64,000 nt of DNA, from the NCBI GenBank assembly GCA_964235485.1, contig CAXSAZ010000002.1, positions 62,001 to 126,000 of the forward strand. Reading direction: 5' to 3'. Below are positions 1 to 8,451 of this stretch, piece by piece (position 1 is the first letter of the stretch; every line of letters begins with the position of its first letter). The DNA is from CAHJXG01 sp964235485 (GTDB lineage Bacteria > Pseudomonadota > Alphaproteobacteria > Acetobacterales > Acetobacteraceae). A program made the position numbers and the translations under genes. The notes under the pieces were generated by a model. The model did not search any database. It had not been told where the DNA came from and saw only the letters and a program-made list of their open reading frames with translations.

Positions 1-1
1 G

Positions 2-1390
2 GATTACCCCGTCCTGATGATCGGCCACCGCAAGCGCGGCGAGCCGGCCGCCGCGACCCGCGCCCGGATCGGCCCGGCCTTCGTCCTGGCGGTGGTGACG
101 GCGGTGCTGGGCCTTTCGGCCATGGTGCTTTCGGGGTTTCCGGGCCTGGCGCAGCTTGGGGTGTTCGCCACAGTCGGGCTGGCGACGGCCGCGGCTGCCA
201 CCTGGTGGCTGCTGCCCCGGTTGATCGTTGCCGCCAACCTGGCGCCCGTCGCCGCCGGCAACCCGGCCTGGCTCGGCCGAGTCGAGCGGCTGCGGCGGGG
301 GCGGCTGCTCGGCCTCCTTCCCGTGCTCGCCGCGGCCGGCTGGCTGCTCGCCGTGGGCGGCCCGGCGTGGGAGGGCGACCTTGCCAACCTCAGCCCGGTG
401 CCGGCGGCGTCCCGCGCGCTCGACGCGGAGCTGCGCGCGGCGCTCGGCGCCCCCGATGTCGGGCAGCTCCTGATCCTGCGCGGCCGGGACCCGGAAACGG
501 TGCTGACGGCCCAGGAAGCGTTGGCGCCGCTGCTCGGCCAGTTGCGGAGCGAAGGCGTGATCGGCGGTGCCGAGTACGCCGCCCGCCTGCTTCCCAGCGC
601 CGCCCTACAGGCCGCCCGCATCGCCGCCTTGCCGGACCCCGGCACCCTGGCGGCGCGGCTCGATCAAGCGCGCGACGGCCTGCCGTTCCGGCCCGGCGCG
701 TTCCAACCTTTCCTCGATGCGGTCGCCGCGTCGCGCGGCATGGCCCCACTGCGGCCCGAAGACCTGGCCGGCAGTCCCCTCGCCACCCGGCTTGACCCGC
801 TGCTGTATCCGCGGGACGGCACTTGGCAGGGGCCGGTCGTCCTGCAGGGCGTGCGCGACCCCGCGCGCCTCGCCGCAAGCCTTGGGGGACAAAACGCCGT
901 TTACGTCGATATGCGGACGGAGCTGGGCGGCATCCTGTCCGGCTACACGGCGCAAGCCTGGCGCTGGCTGGGCTGGAGCGGGCTGGCGGTGCTGGCCGTG
1001 CTCGCGCTGGGCTTGCGCGATCCCGTGCGGGTGCTGCGGGTGCTGGGCGCGGTCGGGGCGGCGCTGCTGGTGACGGTGGCCGGGCTGACCGCCGCGGGGG
1101 TGCGGCTGTCGCTCATCCATTTGGTGGCGCTGCAGCTTGTGGCCGGAGTCGGCCTGGACTACGCGCTGTTCTTCGCCCGCCGTCCGCTCGATGCGGAGGA
1201 ACGCGCCCGGACGCTGCGCACCTTGGTGACGTGCAACGGCATGACCCTGTTGACGTTCGGCCTGCTGGCGGCTTGCCAGACACCGCTTCTGCGCGACATT
1301 GGGGTGACGGTCGCCACCGGCGCGCTGCTGGCGATGGCGTTCTCCTTTCTGTTCGCGGGCCAGTCGCCCACTGAGGGCCTTTCACGATGA
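2..1390 (+). CDS. MMPL/RND-type exporter, 3' part (aryl-polyene cluster type)
   Basis: This is the C-terminal 462 codons of an inner-membrane MMPL-family transporter. The reading frame is open to the left edge, where it reads DYPVLMIGHR, so the start lies outside the window. Hydrophobic segments occur near residues 25-70 and 100-120. They are followed by a roughly 200-residue extracytoplasmic domain and then a final cluster of membrane helices from about residue 315 to the end. Proteins of this family sit in aryl polyene clusters and are proposed to move the lipid-like product or its precursor across the inner membrane. The stop overlaps the next start (ATGA), so it is translationally coupled to the ketosynthase. 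The family call is firm; the cargo is inferred from the neighbours. Confidence 0.82.
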   Translation, partial: DYPVLMIGHRKRGEPAAATRARIGPAFVLAVVTAVLGLSAMVLSGFPGLAQLGVFATVGLATAAAATWWLLPRLIVAANLAPVAAGNPAWLGRVERLRRGRLLGLLPVLAAAGWLLAVGGPAWEGDLANLSPVPAASRALDAELRAALGAPDVGQLLILRGRDPETVLTAQEALAPLLGQLRSEGVIGGAEYAARLLPSAALQAARIAALPDPGTLAARLDQARDGLPFRPGAFQPFLDAVAASRGMAPLRPEDLAGSPLATRLDPLLYPRDGTWQGPVVLQGVRDPARLAASLGGQNAVYVDMRTELGGILSGYTAQAWRWLGWSGLAVLAVLALGLRDPVRVLRVLGAVGAALLVTVAGLTAAGVRLSLIHLVALQLVAGVGLDYALFFARRPLDAEERARTLRTLVTCNGMTLLTFGLLAACQTPLLRDIGVTVATGALLAMAFSFLFAGQSPTEGLSR

Positions 1391-2589
1391 CCGAGCCGCT
1401 TGTCCTGACCGCCTGCACCGTCGTGAGTGCCGCCGGGCGGGGCGCCCTCGCGCATCGTGACGCCCTGCTCAGCCGGACGAGCGGCCTCCAGCCCAACGAC
1501 TTCGATCCGGGCCTCGGCGGCTGGATCGGCCGCGTGGGGGGGACCGAGGCGCACGCGCTGCCGCCCGCGATGGCCGGCTTCGATTGCCGCAACAACCGCC
1601 TGGCCGACATGGCGCTGCGCACCGACGGGTTCGCCGAGGCCGTCGCGGAAGCCCGGGACGAGTACGGCGCAGACCGCATCGCCGTGGTGCTCGGCACCAG
1701 CACCAGCGGCGTTTCCGCGGCCGAGGACGCCTACCGCCGCCGCGGCGGCGACGGCCCCTTGCCCGCCGGGTTCAACTACGACCATACGCAGGACCTATTC
1801 TCGCTCGGCAGCTACGTCCGCGCCGTGCTCGGGCTGCGCGGCCCGGCCTTCGTGGTGTCCACCGCCTGCGCGTCCAGCGCGCGCTGCTTCATGGACGCGG
1901 AGCAGCTCATCCGTACGGGGGTGTGCGATGCGGCCGTGGTGGGTGGCGCGGACAGCCTGTGCCGCATGACGCTGCACGGCTTCGCGGCGCTGGAGCTGCT
2001 GTCCCCCACGCCCTGCCGCCCCTGCGCCGCCGACCGCGCCGGCATCTCCATCGGCGAGGCCGCGGGCTTTGCCCTGTTGGAACGCGCCGACGCCCGGCGG
2101 CGGGACGGCCGCACGGCGCCCCGCCCGGCGCTGCTCGGGGCCGGGGCCAGCAGCGACGGCCACCACATGTCGCACCCGCACCCGGAGGGCGTCGGCGCGG
2201 CCGGCGCGATGCGGCAGGCACTGCGCCGCGCCGGGCTGGCGCCGGGGGACGTGGACTGGATCAACCTGCACGGCACCGGCACCCGGGCAAACGACGCGGC
2301 GGAGGACCTGGCGGTGGCGGGCGTGTTCGGCGACGGCGTGCCGTGCAGCTCCACCAAAGGCTGGACCGGCCATACGCTCGGCGCGTGCGGCATCCTGGAA
2401 GCGGTGATGGCCGGGGAGTGCATGGCGGGCGGCTTCGTCGCCGGGTGTCTCGGCATCGACGCGCCCGACCCGGCCTTTCGTGCGCAGGTGGCGGTCGGCA
2501 CCCTGGACCGCCCGGTGCGGAACGTGGTCAGCAACTCCTTCGGCTTCGGCGGCGCCAATTGCAGCTTGGTTCTCGGCCTGCTGCGTTGA
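1387..2589 (+). CDS. Beta-ketoacyl-ACP synthase (FabF-type, aryl-polyene cluster)
   Basis: A 400-residue condensing enzyme that extends an ACP-bound acyl chain with malonyl-ACP. All catalytic residues are present: Cys161 in the STACASS motif, His295 in HGTGT, Lys324, and His329 in GWTGHTLGA. The length is normal for FabF/KAS II proteins. It overlaps the exporter by four bases and is followed, stop on start, by a ketosynthase-like partner without an active-site Cys. That pairing is the arrangement of a KS and chain-length-factor heterodimer, as in the ApeO/ApeC-type pair of aryl polyene pathways. Dehydratase and ketoreductase genes follow in the same operon, so a dedicated polyene chain-building system is likely rather than housekeeping fatty acid synthesis. 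Confidence 0.9.
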   Translation: MTEPLVLTACTVVSAAGRGALAHRDALLSRTSGLQPNDFDPGLGGWIGRVGGTEAHALPPAMAGFDCRNNRLADMALRTDGFAEAVAEARDEYGADRIAVVLGTSTSGVSAAEDAYRRRGGDGPLPAGFNYDHTQDLFSLGSYVRAVLGLRGPAFVVSTACASSARCFMDAEQLIRTGVCDAAVVGGADSLCRMTLHGFAALELLSPTPCRPCAADRAGISIGEAAGFALLERADARRRDGRTAPRPALLGAGASSDGHHMSHPHPEGVGAAGAMRQALRRAGLAPGDVDWINLHGTGTRANDAAEDLAVAGVFGDGVPCSSTKGWTGHTLGACGILEAVMAGECMAGGFVAGCLGIDAPDPAFRAQVAVGTLDRPVRNVVSNSFGFGGANCSLVLGLLR

Positions 2590-3428
2590 ACCGGCAGCGA
2601 AGCGGCCTTGCTGCCGGCATCGTCGGCGTGTCGGTTTGGGGTCCGGGGCTGGAAGGATGGGACGCGAGCCGGCCCATCCTGGCGGGCGCCAAGCCGTATG
2701 ATCCGTGCCACTTACCGCCGCCCGCGCCCGCAATCCTGGCCTCAACCGAACGGCGGCGCACCGGACCCGTCGTGCGTCTGGCCCTGACCGTGGCGCATGA
2801 GGCCGCCCAGGACGCTGCATCGTCGTCCGGGCTGCCGCCCGGCAGTTTGCGCTGCGTGTTCGGCAGCAGCAACGGCGACGGCGTGGTGGTCGGCAGCATC
2901 CTGGAGGCGCTGGCGGGCGTGGAAGGCACGGAGCGCGTGGTGTCGCCCACCGCGTTCGGCAACTCGGTGCACAACGCCGCCGCCGGCTACTGGTCCATCG
3001 CGACCGCGGGGCGGCAGCCGGCGACATGCCTGGGCGCCCATGACTGGACCTGGGCGGCGGCGCTGCTGAAAGCGATGGCGGAGGTGGCGGCGGATGGCGA
3101 GGCGGCGCTGCTGTGCTGCTACGACCATCCCTTGCCGACGCCGCTCGCGGCGCTGCGCCCGACGGCGTTCGCGTTCGGCGCGGGGCTGGTGCTGGCGCCG
3201 CTGGGCGTGGGCCGGCCGATGGCGACCATCCGGGTCGGCTACGATGCGGCCCCGCCGGCGCCGGGCGCGTGGACGCCGCGCAACCCGGCGCTGCACGCGC
3301 TGGCTGCTGGCAACGCCGTTGCGCAGTCCTTGCGGCTGCTGGAAACGCTGGCGCTCCGGGAGTCGGATCGGCACGCGGTTCCCTACCTCGACGGGCGGCT
3401 CGACATCGAGTTGGACGAGGCCGGATGA
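2586..3428 (+). CDS. Ketosynthase-like chain-length-factor protein (no active-site Cys)
   Basis: A 280-residue protein similar to the N-terminal half of ketosynthases (Ketoacyl-synt_2 / chain length factor type). Where an active KS has its Cys, this one reads GNSVHNAAAGYW, with no Cys, as usual for this family. It also lacks the C-terminal HGTGT and second-His motifs. It should therefore not condense alone; the expected role is to pair with the upstream KS and set the chain length. The start chosen is TTG at 2586, which overlaps the KS stop as TTGA. No in-frame ATG precedes the conserved GIVGVSVWGPG stretch. The stop overlaps the next ATG (ATGA). Confidence 0.8.
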   Translation: MNRQRSGLAAGIVGVSVWGPGLEGWDASRPILAGAKPYDPCHLPPPAPAILASTERRRTGPVVRLALTVAHEAAQDAASSSGLPPGSLRCVFGSSNGDGVVVGSILEALAGVEGTERVVSPTAFGNSVHNAAAGYWSIATAGRQPATCLGAHDWTWAAALLKAMAEVAADGEAALLCCYDHPLPTPLAALRPTAFAFGAGLVLAPLGVGRPMATIRVGYDAAPPAPGAWTPRNPALHALAAGNAVAQSLRLLETLALRESDRHAVPYLDGRLDIELDEAG

Positions 3429-3859
3429 GCGACGCGCGTGCCATCGACATCGCCGCGCTGGTCCCCCATGCCGGCGCCATGGTGCTGCTGGACCGGGTGG
3501 AAGCGTGGGACGCAGACGGCATCCTGTGCCGGGCGCGGTCGCACCTGGACCCGGCGAACCCGCTGCGGAGGGATGGGCGGCTTTCGGCGTGCTGCGGCCT
3601 GGAATACGCGCTGCAGGCGGCGGCATTGCACGGCGCGCTGATGGCCGGAGGCGTGGCGCAGCGGGCCGGCTACGTCGCGGCGCTGCGCGGCGTGACGCTG
3701 CGGGTTGAGCGGCTTGATACGGCAACGTTCGGCGAGCTGCGCGTCGCAGCCCGGCTGGAACGGCAGGAGGCGGTTGGCATCATCTACGCCCTCGCCGTGG
3801 AGGCCGCCGACCGCACGCCGCTGCTGTCCGGGCGCGCCACGGTTGCACTGCCCGCATGA
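3425..3859 (+). CDS. 3-hydroxyacyl-ACP dehydratase, hotdog fold (ApeP-like)
   Basis: A 144-residue single hotdog-domain protein. The N-terminal motif PHAGAMVLLDRV carries the presumed catalytic His, and the central helix GLEYALQAAALH carries the acidic residue, as in FabA/FabZ/ApeP dehydratases. It would dehydrate 3-hydroxyacyl-ACP to the trans-2-enoyl form. Because no enoyl reductase gene is adjacent, the double bonds would be retained, as needed for a conjugated polyene. Overlaps by four bases at both ends (ATGA) tie it tightly to the KS-like gene and to the ketoreductase. In known aryl polyene systems the dehydratase can act as a heterodimer with a second subunit; that partner is not visible here and may lie to the left. 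Confidence 0.83.
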   Translation: MSDARAIDIAALVPHAGAMVLLDRVEAWDADGILCRARSHLDPANPLRRDGRLSACCGLEYALQAAALHGALMAGGVAQRAGYVAALRGVTLRVERLDTATFGELRVAARLERQEAVGIIYALAVEAADRTPLLSGRATVALPA

Positions 3860-4575
3860 AGCGCGCCCTCGTCACCGGCGGCGCCAGCCCGTTGGGCGCC
3901 GCGATCTGCCGCGGCCTCGCGGCGGAGGGCCTGCACGTCGTGATCCACGCCCACGCCGGCCTGCCCCGCGCCGAGGCGCTGGCCGCCGAGATCGTCGGCG
4001 GCGGCGGCTCGGCAGAGGCCATGTCCTGCGACCTTTCGGACTTCGCCGCGACCGAGACGGTTATGCAGGGCGTGCTGTCGCGCGGCGTGCCGCAGGTGGT
4101 GGTGCACAACGCCGGCACCCATGCCGACGTGCCGATGGCGGGCATGAGCACCGCACAGTGGCAGGGCGTGCTCGACGTGTCGCTCGGCGGGTTCTTCGGC
4201 ACGGTCCGGCCGCTGCTGCTGCCGATGATGGCGACCCGGTGGGGCCGGATCATCGCCGTGTCGTCCGTCTCGGCGCTGCTGGGCAACCGCGGGCAGGTCA
4301 ACTACGCCGCCGCCAAGGCCGGGCTGATCGGCGCCGTGAAGTCCCTGTCGTGCGAGGTCGCGAGCCGCGGGGTCACGGTGAACGCCGTCGCGCCCGGCAT
4401 CATCGCCTCGCCCGCCGCGGACGCGGCGGTGAGCGCCGAGCGCATCGCGGCGGTGGTGCCGATGAAGCGCGCCGGCCGGCCGGAGGAGGTGGCGGACCTC
4501 GTTGCCTTTCTGGCGTCCGACCGTGCCGGCTACATCACGGGGCAATGCGTCTCGATCAATGGCGGAATGACTTGA
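3856..4575 (+). CDS. 3-ketoacyl-ACP reductase (FabG-like SDR)
   Basis: A 239-residue classical short-chain dehydrogenase. It has the cofactor motif TGGASPLG near the N-terminus, HNAG at about residue 80, the catalytic Ser at about 135 and the YAAAK Tyr-Lys pair at about 149-153. NADPH-dependent reduction of 3-ketoacyl-ACP is the expected activity. It closes the KS - KS-like - DH - KR set, each gene overlapping the next by four bases. It is most likely the dedicated ketoreductase of the polyene pathway (ApeQ-like) rather than the housekeeping FabG, although the sequence alone cannot exclude sharing. Confidence 0.87.
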   Translation: MKRALVTGGASPLGAAICRGLAAEGLHVVIHAHAGLPRAEALAAEIVGGGGSAEAMSCDLSDFAATETVMQGVLSRGVPQVVVHNAGTHADVPMAGMSTAQWQGVLDVSLGGFFGTVRPLLLPMMATRWGRIIAVSSVSALLGNRGQVNYAAAKAGLIGAVKSLSCEVASRGVTVNAVAPGIIASPAADAAVSAERIAAVVPMKRAGRPEEVADLVAFLASDRAGYITGQCVSINGGMT

Positions 4576-4624
4576 CGGGCGCGGCGGCGGCGCGACAGGG
4601 TGGCCGGGAAGGAGGGCGCCCGGC

Positions 4625-5923
4625 ATGACGGATCAGACCCAAGAATGCGACGTGCTGATCATCGGCGGCGGCCCGGCCGGGTCCACCGCGGCGGCGCTGC
4701 TGGCGGAGCGCGGGCGGGATGTCGTGCTGCTGGAAAAGGAGGCGCATCCGCGGTTCCACATCGGCGAGTCGTTGCTGCCGCGCAACACCGCCCTGTTCGA
4801 CCGGCTCGGCCTGCGCGAGCAGGTCGCCGCCATCGGCGTGCACAAGCCCGGCGCCGAGTTCGTGTCCGACGCCACCGGGCAAAGCGTGCATTTCGCCTTC
4901 GCGCTCGGCCTCGACAAGCAATACACCTATTCTTGGCAGGTCCGCCGGGCCGAGTTCGATGAACTGCTGTTCCGCACTGCCTGCTCCCGCGGCGCCCGCA
5001 CGGAGGAGAACACCCGCGTCACCGAGATGCAGTTCGCTCCGCCGGGCGGACGGGCGCAGGTGACGGCGGCCGGGCCGGACGGCGGGCTGCGCCGCTATGC
5101 GCCGCGCTTCGTGCTGGATGCTTCTGGCCGCGACACGTTCCTCGCGGGCAAGCTCCGCACCAAGGAAAGCAACAAGCACAACACGACCGCCGCCCTTTAC
5201 GCGCATTTCCGCGGCGTCGAGCGGCGCGGCGGGGAGCTTGAGGGCTACATCACCGTGCACCTGGCCGAGGACGGCTGGTTCTGGATGATCCCGCTGCCGG
5301 ACGACGTGATGAGCGTCGGCTTCGTGGGCGACCAATCGGCGTTCAAGGGCCGCCGCGGCACGCCGCACGACTTGTTCATGGAGCGCATCGACACCAGCCC
5401 GACCGTCAGCGCCCGGATGCGCCAGGCCGAACTGCTGTCGGAGGTGGCCAGCACCGGCAACTACTCGTACCGCTCCACGGCCGCCTGGGGCGAGGGCTAC
5501 ATGATGATCGGCGATGCGTTCGGCTTCGTGGACCCCGTGTTCTCCTCCGGCGTGCTGCTGGCGATGACGGCCGGCGACCTGGGCGCCGACGTGGCCGACG
5601 CCTGGCTCGACAACCCGGCCGCCGGGCGGGCGCGCGCGCGGCGGGTGGAGCGCGACGTGACGCACGCCATGCACCGCATCAGTTGGCTGATCTACCGCAT
5701 CAACACCCCGGCGCTGCGCCACCTGTTCATGGCGCCGAAAAACGTGCTGCGGATGCGCGACGGGCTGGTGAGCCTGCTGGCCGGCAACCTGCGGGGAAGC
5801 TGGGGGTCCATGATCCCCGTGCTGGCGTTCAAGGGGGTATTCTACGCGATGTCGCTGGCGATGCGCCTGGGCCTGCGTCCCGCGCCGCCCGCGGCGCCTG
5901 TCCGGCTCGCCCCGGCGGAGTAG
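4625..5923 (+). CDS. Flavin-dependent halogenase-like FAD oxidoreductase
   Basis: A 432-residue FAD protein. The N-terminus has the Rossmann motif GGGPAG, followed by the GESLLPRN stretch typical of halogenases and geranylgeranyl reductase relatives. Three halogenase hallmarks are present: Lys74 in HKPGAEF at the position of the catalytic lysine, WFWMIP at 218-223 (the WxWxIP motif), and FVDPVFSSG at 301-309 (the FxxPxxSxG motif). Family knowledge says such enzymes oxidise halide with FADH2 and O2 to halogenate aromatic or phenolic substrates, often carrier-bound. It lies 49 bases after the ketoreductase with a clear AAGGAGG ribosome site. Substrate, and whether it truly halogenates, are inferences; some relatives carrying these motifs are plain oxidoreductases. 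Confidence 0.72.
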   Translation: MTDQTQECDVLIIGGGPAGSTAAALLAERGRDVVLLEKEAHPRFHIGESLLPRNTALFDRLGLREQVAAIGVHKPGAEFVSDATGQSVHFAFALGLDKQYTYSWQVRRAEFDELLFRTACSRGARTEENTRVTEMQFAPPGGRAQVTAAGPDGGLRRYAPRFVLDASGRDTFLAGKLRTKESNKHNTTAALYAHFRGVERRGGELEGYITVHLAEDGWFWMIPLPDDVMSVGFVGDQSAFKGRRGTPHDLFMERIDTSPTVSARMRQAELLSEVASTGNYSYRSTAAWGEGYMMIGDAFGFVDPVFSSGVLLAMTAGDLGADVADAWLDNPAAGRARARRVERDVTHAMHRISWLIYRINTPALRHLFMAPKNVLRMRDGLVSLLAGNLRGSWGSMIPVLAFKGVFYAMSLAMRLGLRPAPPAAPVRLAPAE

Positions 5924-6103
5924 GCCCAGCCGGCGGGTAACGCGCCGCTGTTCCTCAGTCCAAGCCAGACACGCTTCGGTTGTGGGCCTGTCCTGGTTAT
6001 GCGTGCATTTGCAGAAATTGCCGTGTTAGCGTCCGCACAGAGGCCGAAGCGGCCCATGCCTTCGGCTCTCCTGCGCAATCAGTCGTGGGCACAAGGAGGA
6101 AAC

Positions 6104-6898
6104 ATGTCGGACCTTTCCATGACGGCCCATGGGGTTGCACTGCCCAGCCCGGTCGTGCGGCGGATCGGCTTTGCCGATGTTCAGGCGGCGCTCGCCGAGG
6201 GCTGGCGGGACTTCCTCGCCATCCCCACGCAGTTGGTGTTCCTGTGCATCCTTTACCCGATCATCGGGCTGGTGTCAGCGCGGGTCGCGGTTGGCAACAA
6301 CCTGCTGCCGCTGGCCTTCCCGCTGGTCGCCGGTTTCGCGCTGGTCGGGCCGGTGCTGGCGGTTGGGCTGTATGAACTCAGCCGGCGGCGGGAGGCCGGC
6401 TTGCCGGTGTCCTGGCTCAACGCCTTCGACGTGCTGCGCAACCCGGCCATGCTCTCGGTCACTGTGCTTGGCGGTGTGCTGTTCGTCATCTTCTTCGCAT
6501 GGCTCGGCGCCGCGCGGGCGATCTACGCCCTGACGGTCGGGGGCGAGGCGCCGTCCGCGGTGGGCGACTTCATCGGGACGATCCAGGCGTCGCCCCATGC
6601 GTGGCAGTTGCTGGTGGTCGGCAACGCCGTGGGCTTCCTGTTCGCGCTGCTGGTGCTGACGATTGCCGCGGTGTCGTTCCCGCTGCTGCTGGACCGCAAC
6701 GTGAGTCCTATGGTCGCCGTGCAAACCTCGGTGCGGGCGGTGGCGGCCAACCCCGGGACCATGCTGGCTTGGGGCTTCATCGTTGCCGTGGTGCTGTTTC
6801 TTGGCTGCTTGCCGCTGTTCGTCGGGCTTGCGGTCGCCATGCCGGTGCTGGGTCATGCGACGTGGCACCTGTATCGCCGCGTGGTGGCGCCGGGCTGA
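6104..6898 (+). CDS. DUF2189-type integral membrane protein
   Basis: A 264-residue membrane protein with about six hydrophobic segments (near residues 45-65, 67-90, 120-150, 175-205 and 220-255). The layout and the RIGFADVQAALAEGWRDF start resemble the DUF2189 family, whose function is unknown. The start at 6104 is chosen because AAGGAGG lies five bases upstream. An in-frame ATG at 5999 would add a poorly conserved leader. About 180 bases separate it from the halogenase, so it is probably an independent transcription unit. The tRNA-Met gene follows immediately, on the other strand. Confidence 0.75.
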   Translation: MSDLSMTAHGVALPSPVVRRIGFADVQAALAEGWRDFLAIPTQLVFLCILYPIIGLVSARVAVGNNLLPLAFPLVAGFALVGPVLAVGLYELSRRREAGLPVSWLNAFDVLRNPAMLSVTVLGGVLFVIFFAWLGAARAIYALTVGGEAPSAVGDFIGTIQASPHAWQLLVVGNAVGFLFALLVLTIAAVSFPLLLDRNVSPMVAVQTSVRAVAANPGTMLAWGFIVAVVLFLGCLPLFVGLAVAMPVLGHATWHLYRRVVAPG

Positions 6899-6919
6899 CC
6901 CGGGCCGCCAGGGGCCGGC

Positions 6920-6994
6920 TGGTAGCGGCGGACAGATTTGAACTGCCGACCAAGGGATTATGATTCCCCTGCTCTACCACTGAGCTACGCCGCC
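6920..6994 (-). tRNA. tRNA-Met (anticodon CAU), elongator type
   Basis: Reading the minus strand gives a full cloverleaf. It has acceptor GGCGGCG with CGCCGCT, a D stem GCTC/GAGC, an anticodon stem GGGGA/TCCCT around loop ATCATAA (anticodon CAT), a T arm GGCAG TTCAAAT CTGTC, and an encoded CCA. The body, with the GGGGA-ATCATAA-TCCC anticodon arm, is that of elongator tRNA-Met. The first acceptor pair appears to be G-U. Confidence 0.93.
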
Positions 6995-7032
6995 GGGCCG
7001 GGCGGGGGATATGCCCCAGCGCGGTTCAGGCG

Positions 7033-8109
7033 TCAATCGGGGATGTCGGCCCGCTCGATGAAGCCGCCGCCGAGAACGCGGTCCCCGTCGTAAAATACAC
7101 AGGCCTGGCCCGGCGCGGCCAGCGCCGGCGTGTCGAGCCGCACGATGGCGTCGTCCTCGGTCGCCACCACCGCCACCGGCTGTGGCGCTTCCCGCGCCCG
7201 CAGCTTGGCCGTGCAGCGCAGGGGCGCCAGGGGCGGATCGACCAGCCAGTTGACCTCACGCAAGCGAATGCGGTCGCTGCCGGCCGTGCGCGGCCCCACC
7301 ACGACGCGCCGCCGCCCCGCATCCACCGCCAGCACGGCCTGGCGCTGCCCGGCGTCGAACGACGCGGCGCCCAGCGTCCTCTGCTGGCCCACAGTGTAGC
7401 GCCCCACGCCGGCGTGCTGTCCCAGCACCCGGCCATCCCGGCTCACGATGTCGCCCGCCTCGCCGGCCTCCGGGCGCAGCCGGGCCACCAGATCGGCATA
7501 GGACCCCTGAGGCACGAAGCAGATGTCCTGGCTGTCCGGCTTGGCCGCGACCGCCAAGCCGAGCCGGGCGGCATGGCCCCGCACCGCATCCTTGCCGGGC
7601 ATGTCGCCGAGCGGGAAGCGTGAAAACGCAAGCTGGTCGCGGGTGGTGGCGAACAGGAACCAGCTTTGGTCACGCGCCGGATCGGCGGCGCGGTGCAGTT
7701 CCGGCCCGCCGGCACCTTCGACGCGCCGCACGTAATGCCCGGTCGCCATTGCCCCCGCGCCGAGGTCGCGCGCCAGGGCGAGCAAGTCCGTGAACTTCAC
7801 CGACATGTTGCAGCGGACGCAGGGCACCGGTGTTTGCCCGGCGGCGTAGCTGTCCGCAAAGTCGCCGATCACCGCACTTCGGAACCGGGCCTGCGCATCG
7901 ATTACGTAATGCGGGATGCCGAGGCGGTCGGCCACGTCCCGCGCATCATGGATGTCCTGCCCGGCGCAGCACGCGCCCCGGCGGCCGGTGGCCGCGCCGT
8001 GGTCGTAAAGCTGCAAGGTGACGCCGATCACCTCATGCCCGGCCTCATGCAGCAGCCCGGCGACCACGCTGCTGTCCACGCCGCCGGACATCGCGGCGAC
8101 GATACGCAT
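7033..8109 (-). CDS. mnmA: tRNA-specific 2-thiouridylase MnmA
   Basis: A 358-residue enzyme that makes 2-thiouridine at U34 of Lys, Glu and Gln tRNAs using ATP and a persulfide sulfur. The PP-loop SGGVDSS is at the N-terminus. The catalytic Cys pair is in PCVRCN and SQDICF, and the C-terminal beta-barrel domain follows. The start at 8109 is chosen because it puts MRIVAAMSGG at the N-terminus, as in the family; an open frame continues upstream without a usable signal. It is the last gene of a minus-strand operon with cysE, two cysteine desulfurases and a ferredoxin, which would supply its sulfur. Confidence 0.95.
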   Translation of the reverse strand: MRIVAAMSGGVDSSVVAGLLHEAGHEVIGVTLQLYDHGAATGRRGACCAGQDIHDARDVADRLGIPHYVIDAQARFRSAVIGDFADSYAAGQTPVPCVRCNMSVKFTDLLALARDLGAGAMATGHYVRRVEGAGGPELHRAADPARDQSWFLFATTRDQLAFSRFPLGDMPGKDAVRGHAARLGLAVAAKPDSQDICFVPQGSYADLVARLRPEAGEAGDIVSRDGRVLGQHAGVGRYTVGQQRTLGAASFDAGQRQAVLAVDAGRRRVVVGPRTAGSDRIRLREVNWLVDPPLAPLRCTAKLRAREAPQPVAVVATEDDAIVRLDTPALAAPGQACVFYDGDRVLGGGFIERADIPD

Positions 8110-8120
8110 GTTGCCGCTCC

Positions 8121-8450
8121 CTAACCCTGCGCGTTGCGCGTCGCGGCCGGAAGCTTGACCACCAGCCCGTCCAGCGCCGCCGTCATGACGATCTGGCAGC
8201 CGAGGCGGGAGGTCTCCTCCAGGCCGAACGCCAGGTCGAGCATGTCCTCCTCGTCCTCCGTTGGCTTGGCCAGCTTCTGGAACCAAGTGGGATCGACGAT
8301 GACGTGGCAGGTCGAGCAGGCGAGCGACCCTTCGCAAGCGCCCTCGATGTCCACCCCGTGCTTGTGCGCGATCTCCAGCACCGACAAGCCCAGGGGCGCC
8401 TCCACCTCGCGCGGTGCGCCGTTGCGTTCGACGAAGGTCATCTTGGGCAT
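8121..8450 (-). CDS. fdx: [2Fe-2S] ferredoxin, adrenodoxin/Isc type
   Basis: A 109-residue electron carrier of the Isc/adrenodoxin class. Ligand cysteines are visible in ACEGSLACSTCH (C-x5-C-x2-C) plus a fourth in LGCQIV. It provides electrons during Fe-S cluster assembly. The start at 8450 (MPKMTFVERNG) fits the family; two bases separate it from the stop of the upstream cysteine desulfurase gene, and mnmA follows by 11 bases. No iscU or iscA is seen in the window, so this is a partial Isc set. Confidence 0.92.
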   Translation of the reverse strand: MPKMTFVERNGAPREVEAPLGLSVLEIAHKHGVDIEGACEGSLACSTCHVIVDPTWFQKLAKPTEDEEDMLDLAFGLEETSRLGCQIVMTAALDGLVVKLPAATRNAQG

Positions 8451-8451
8451 T

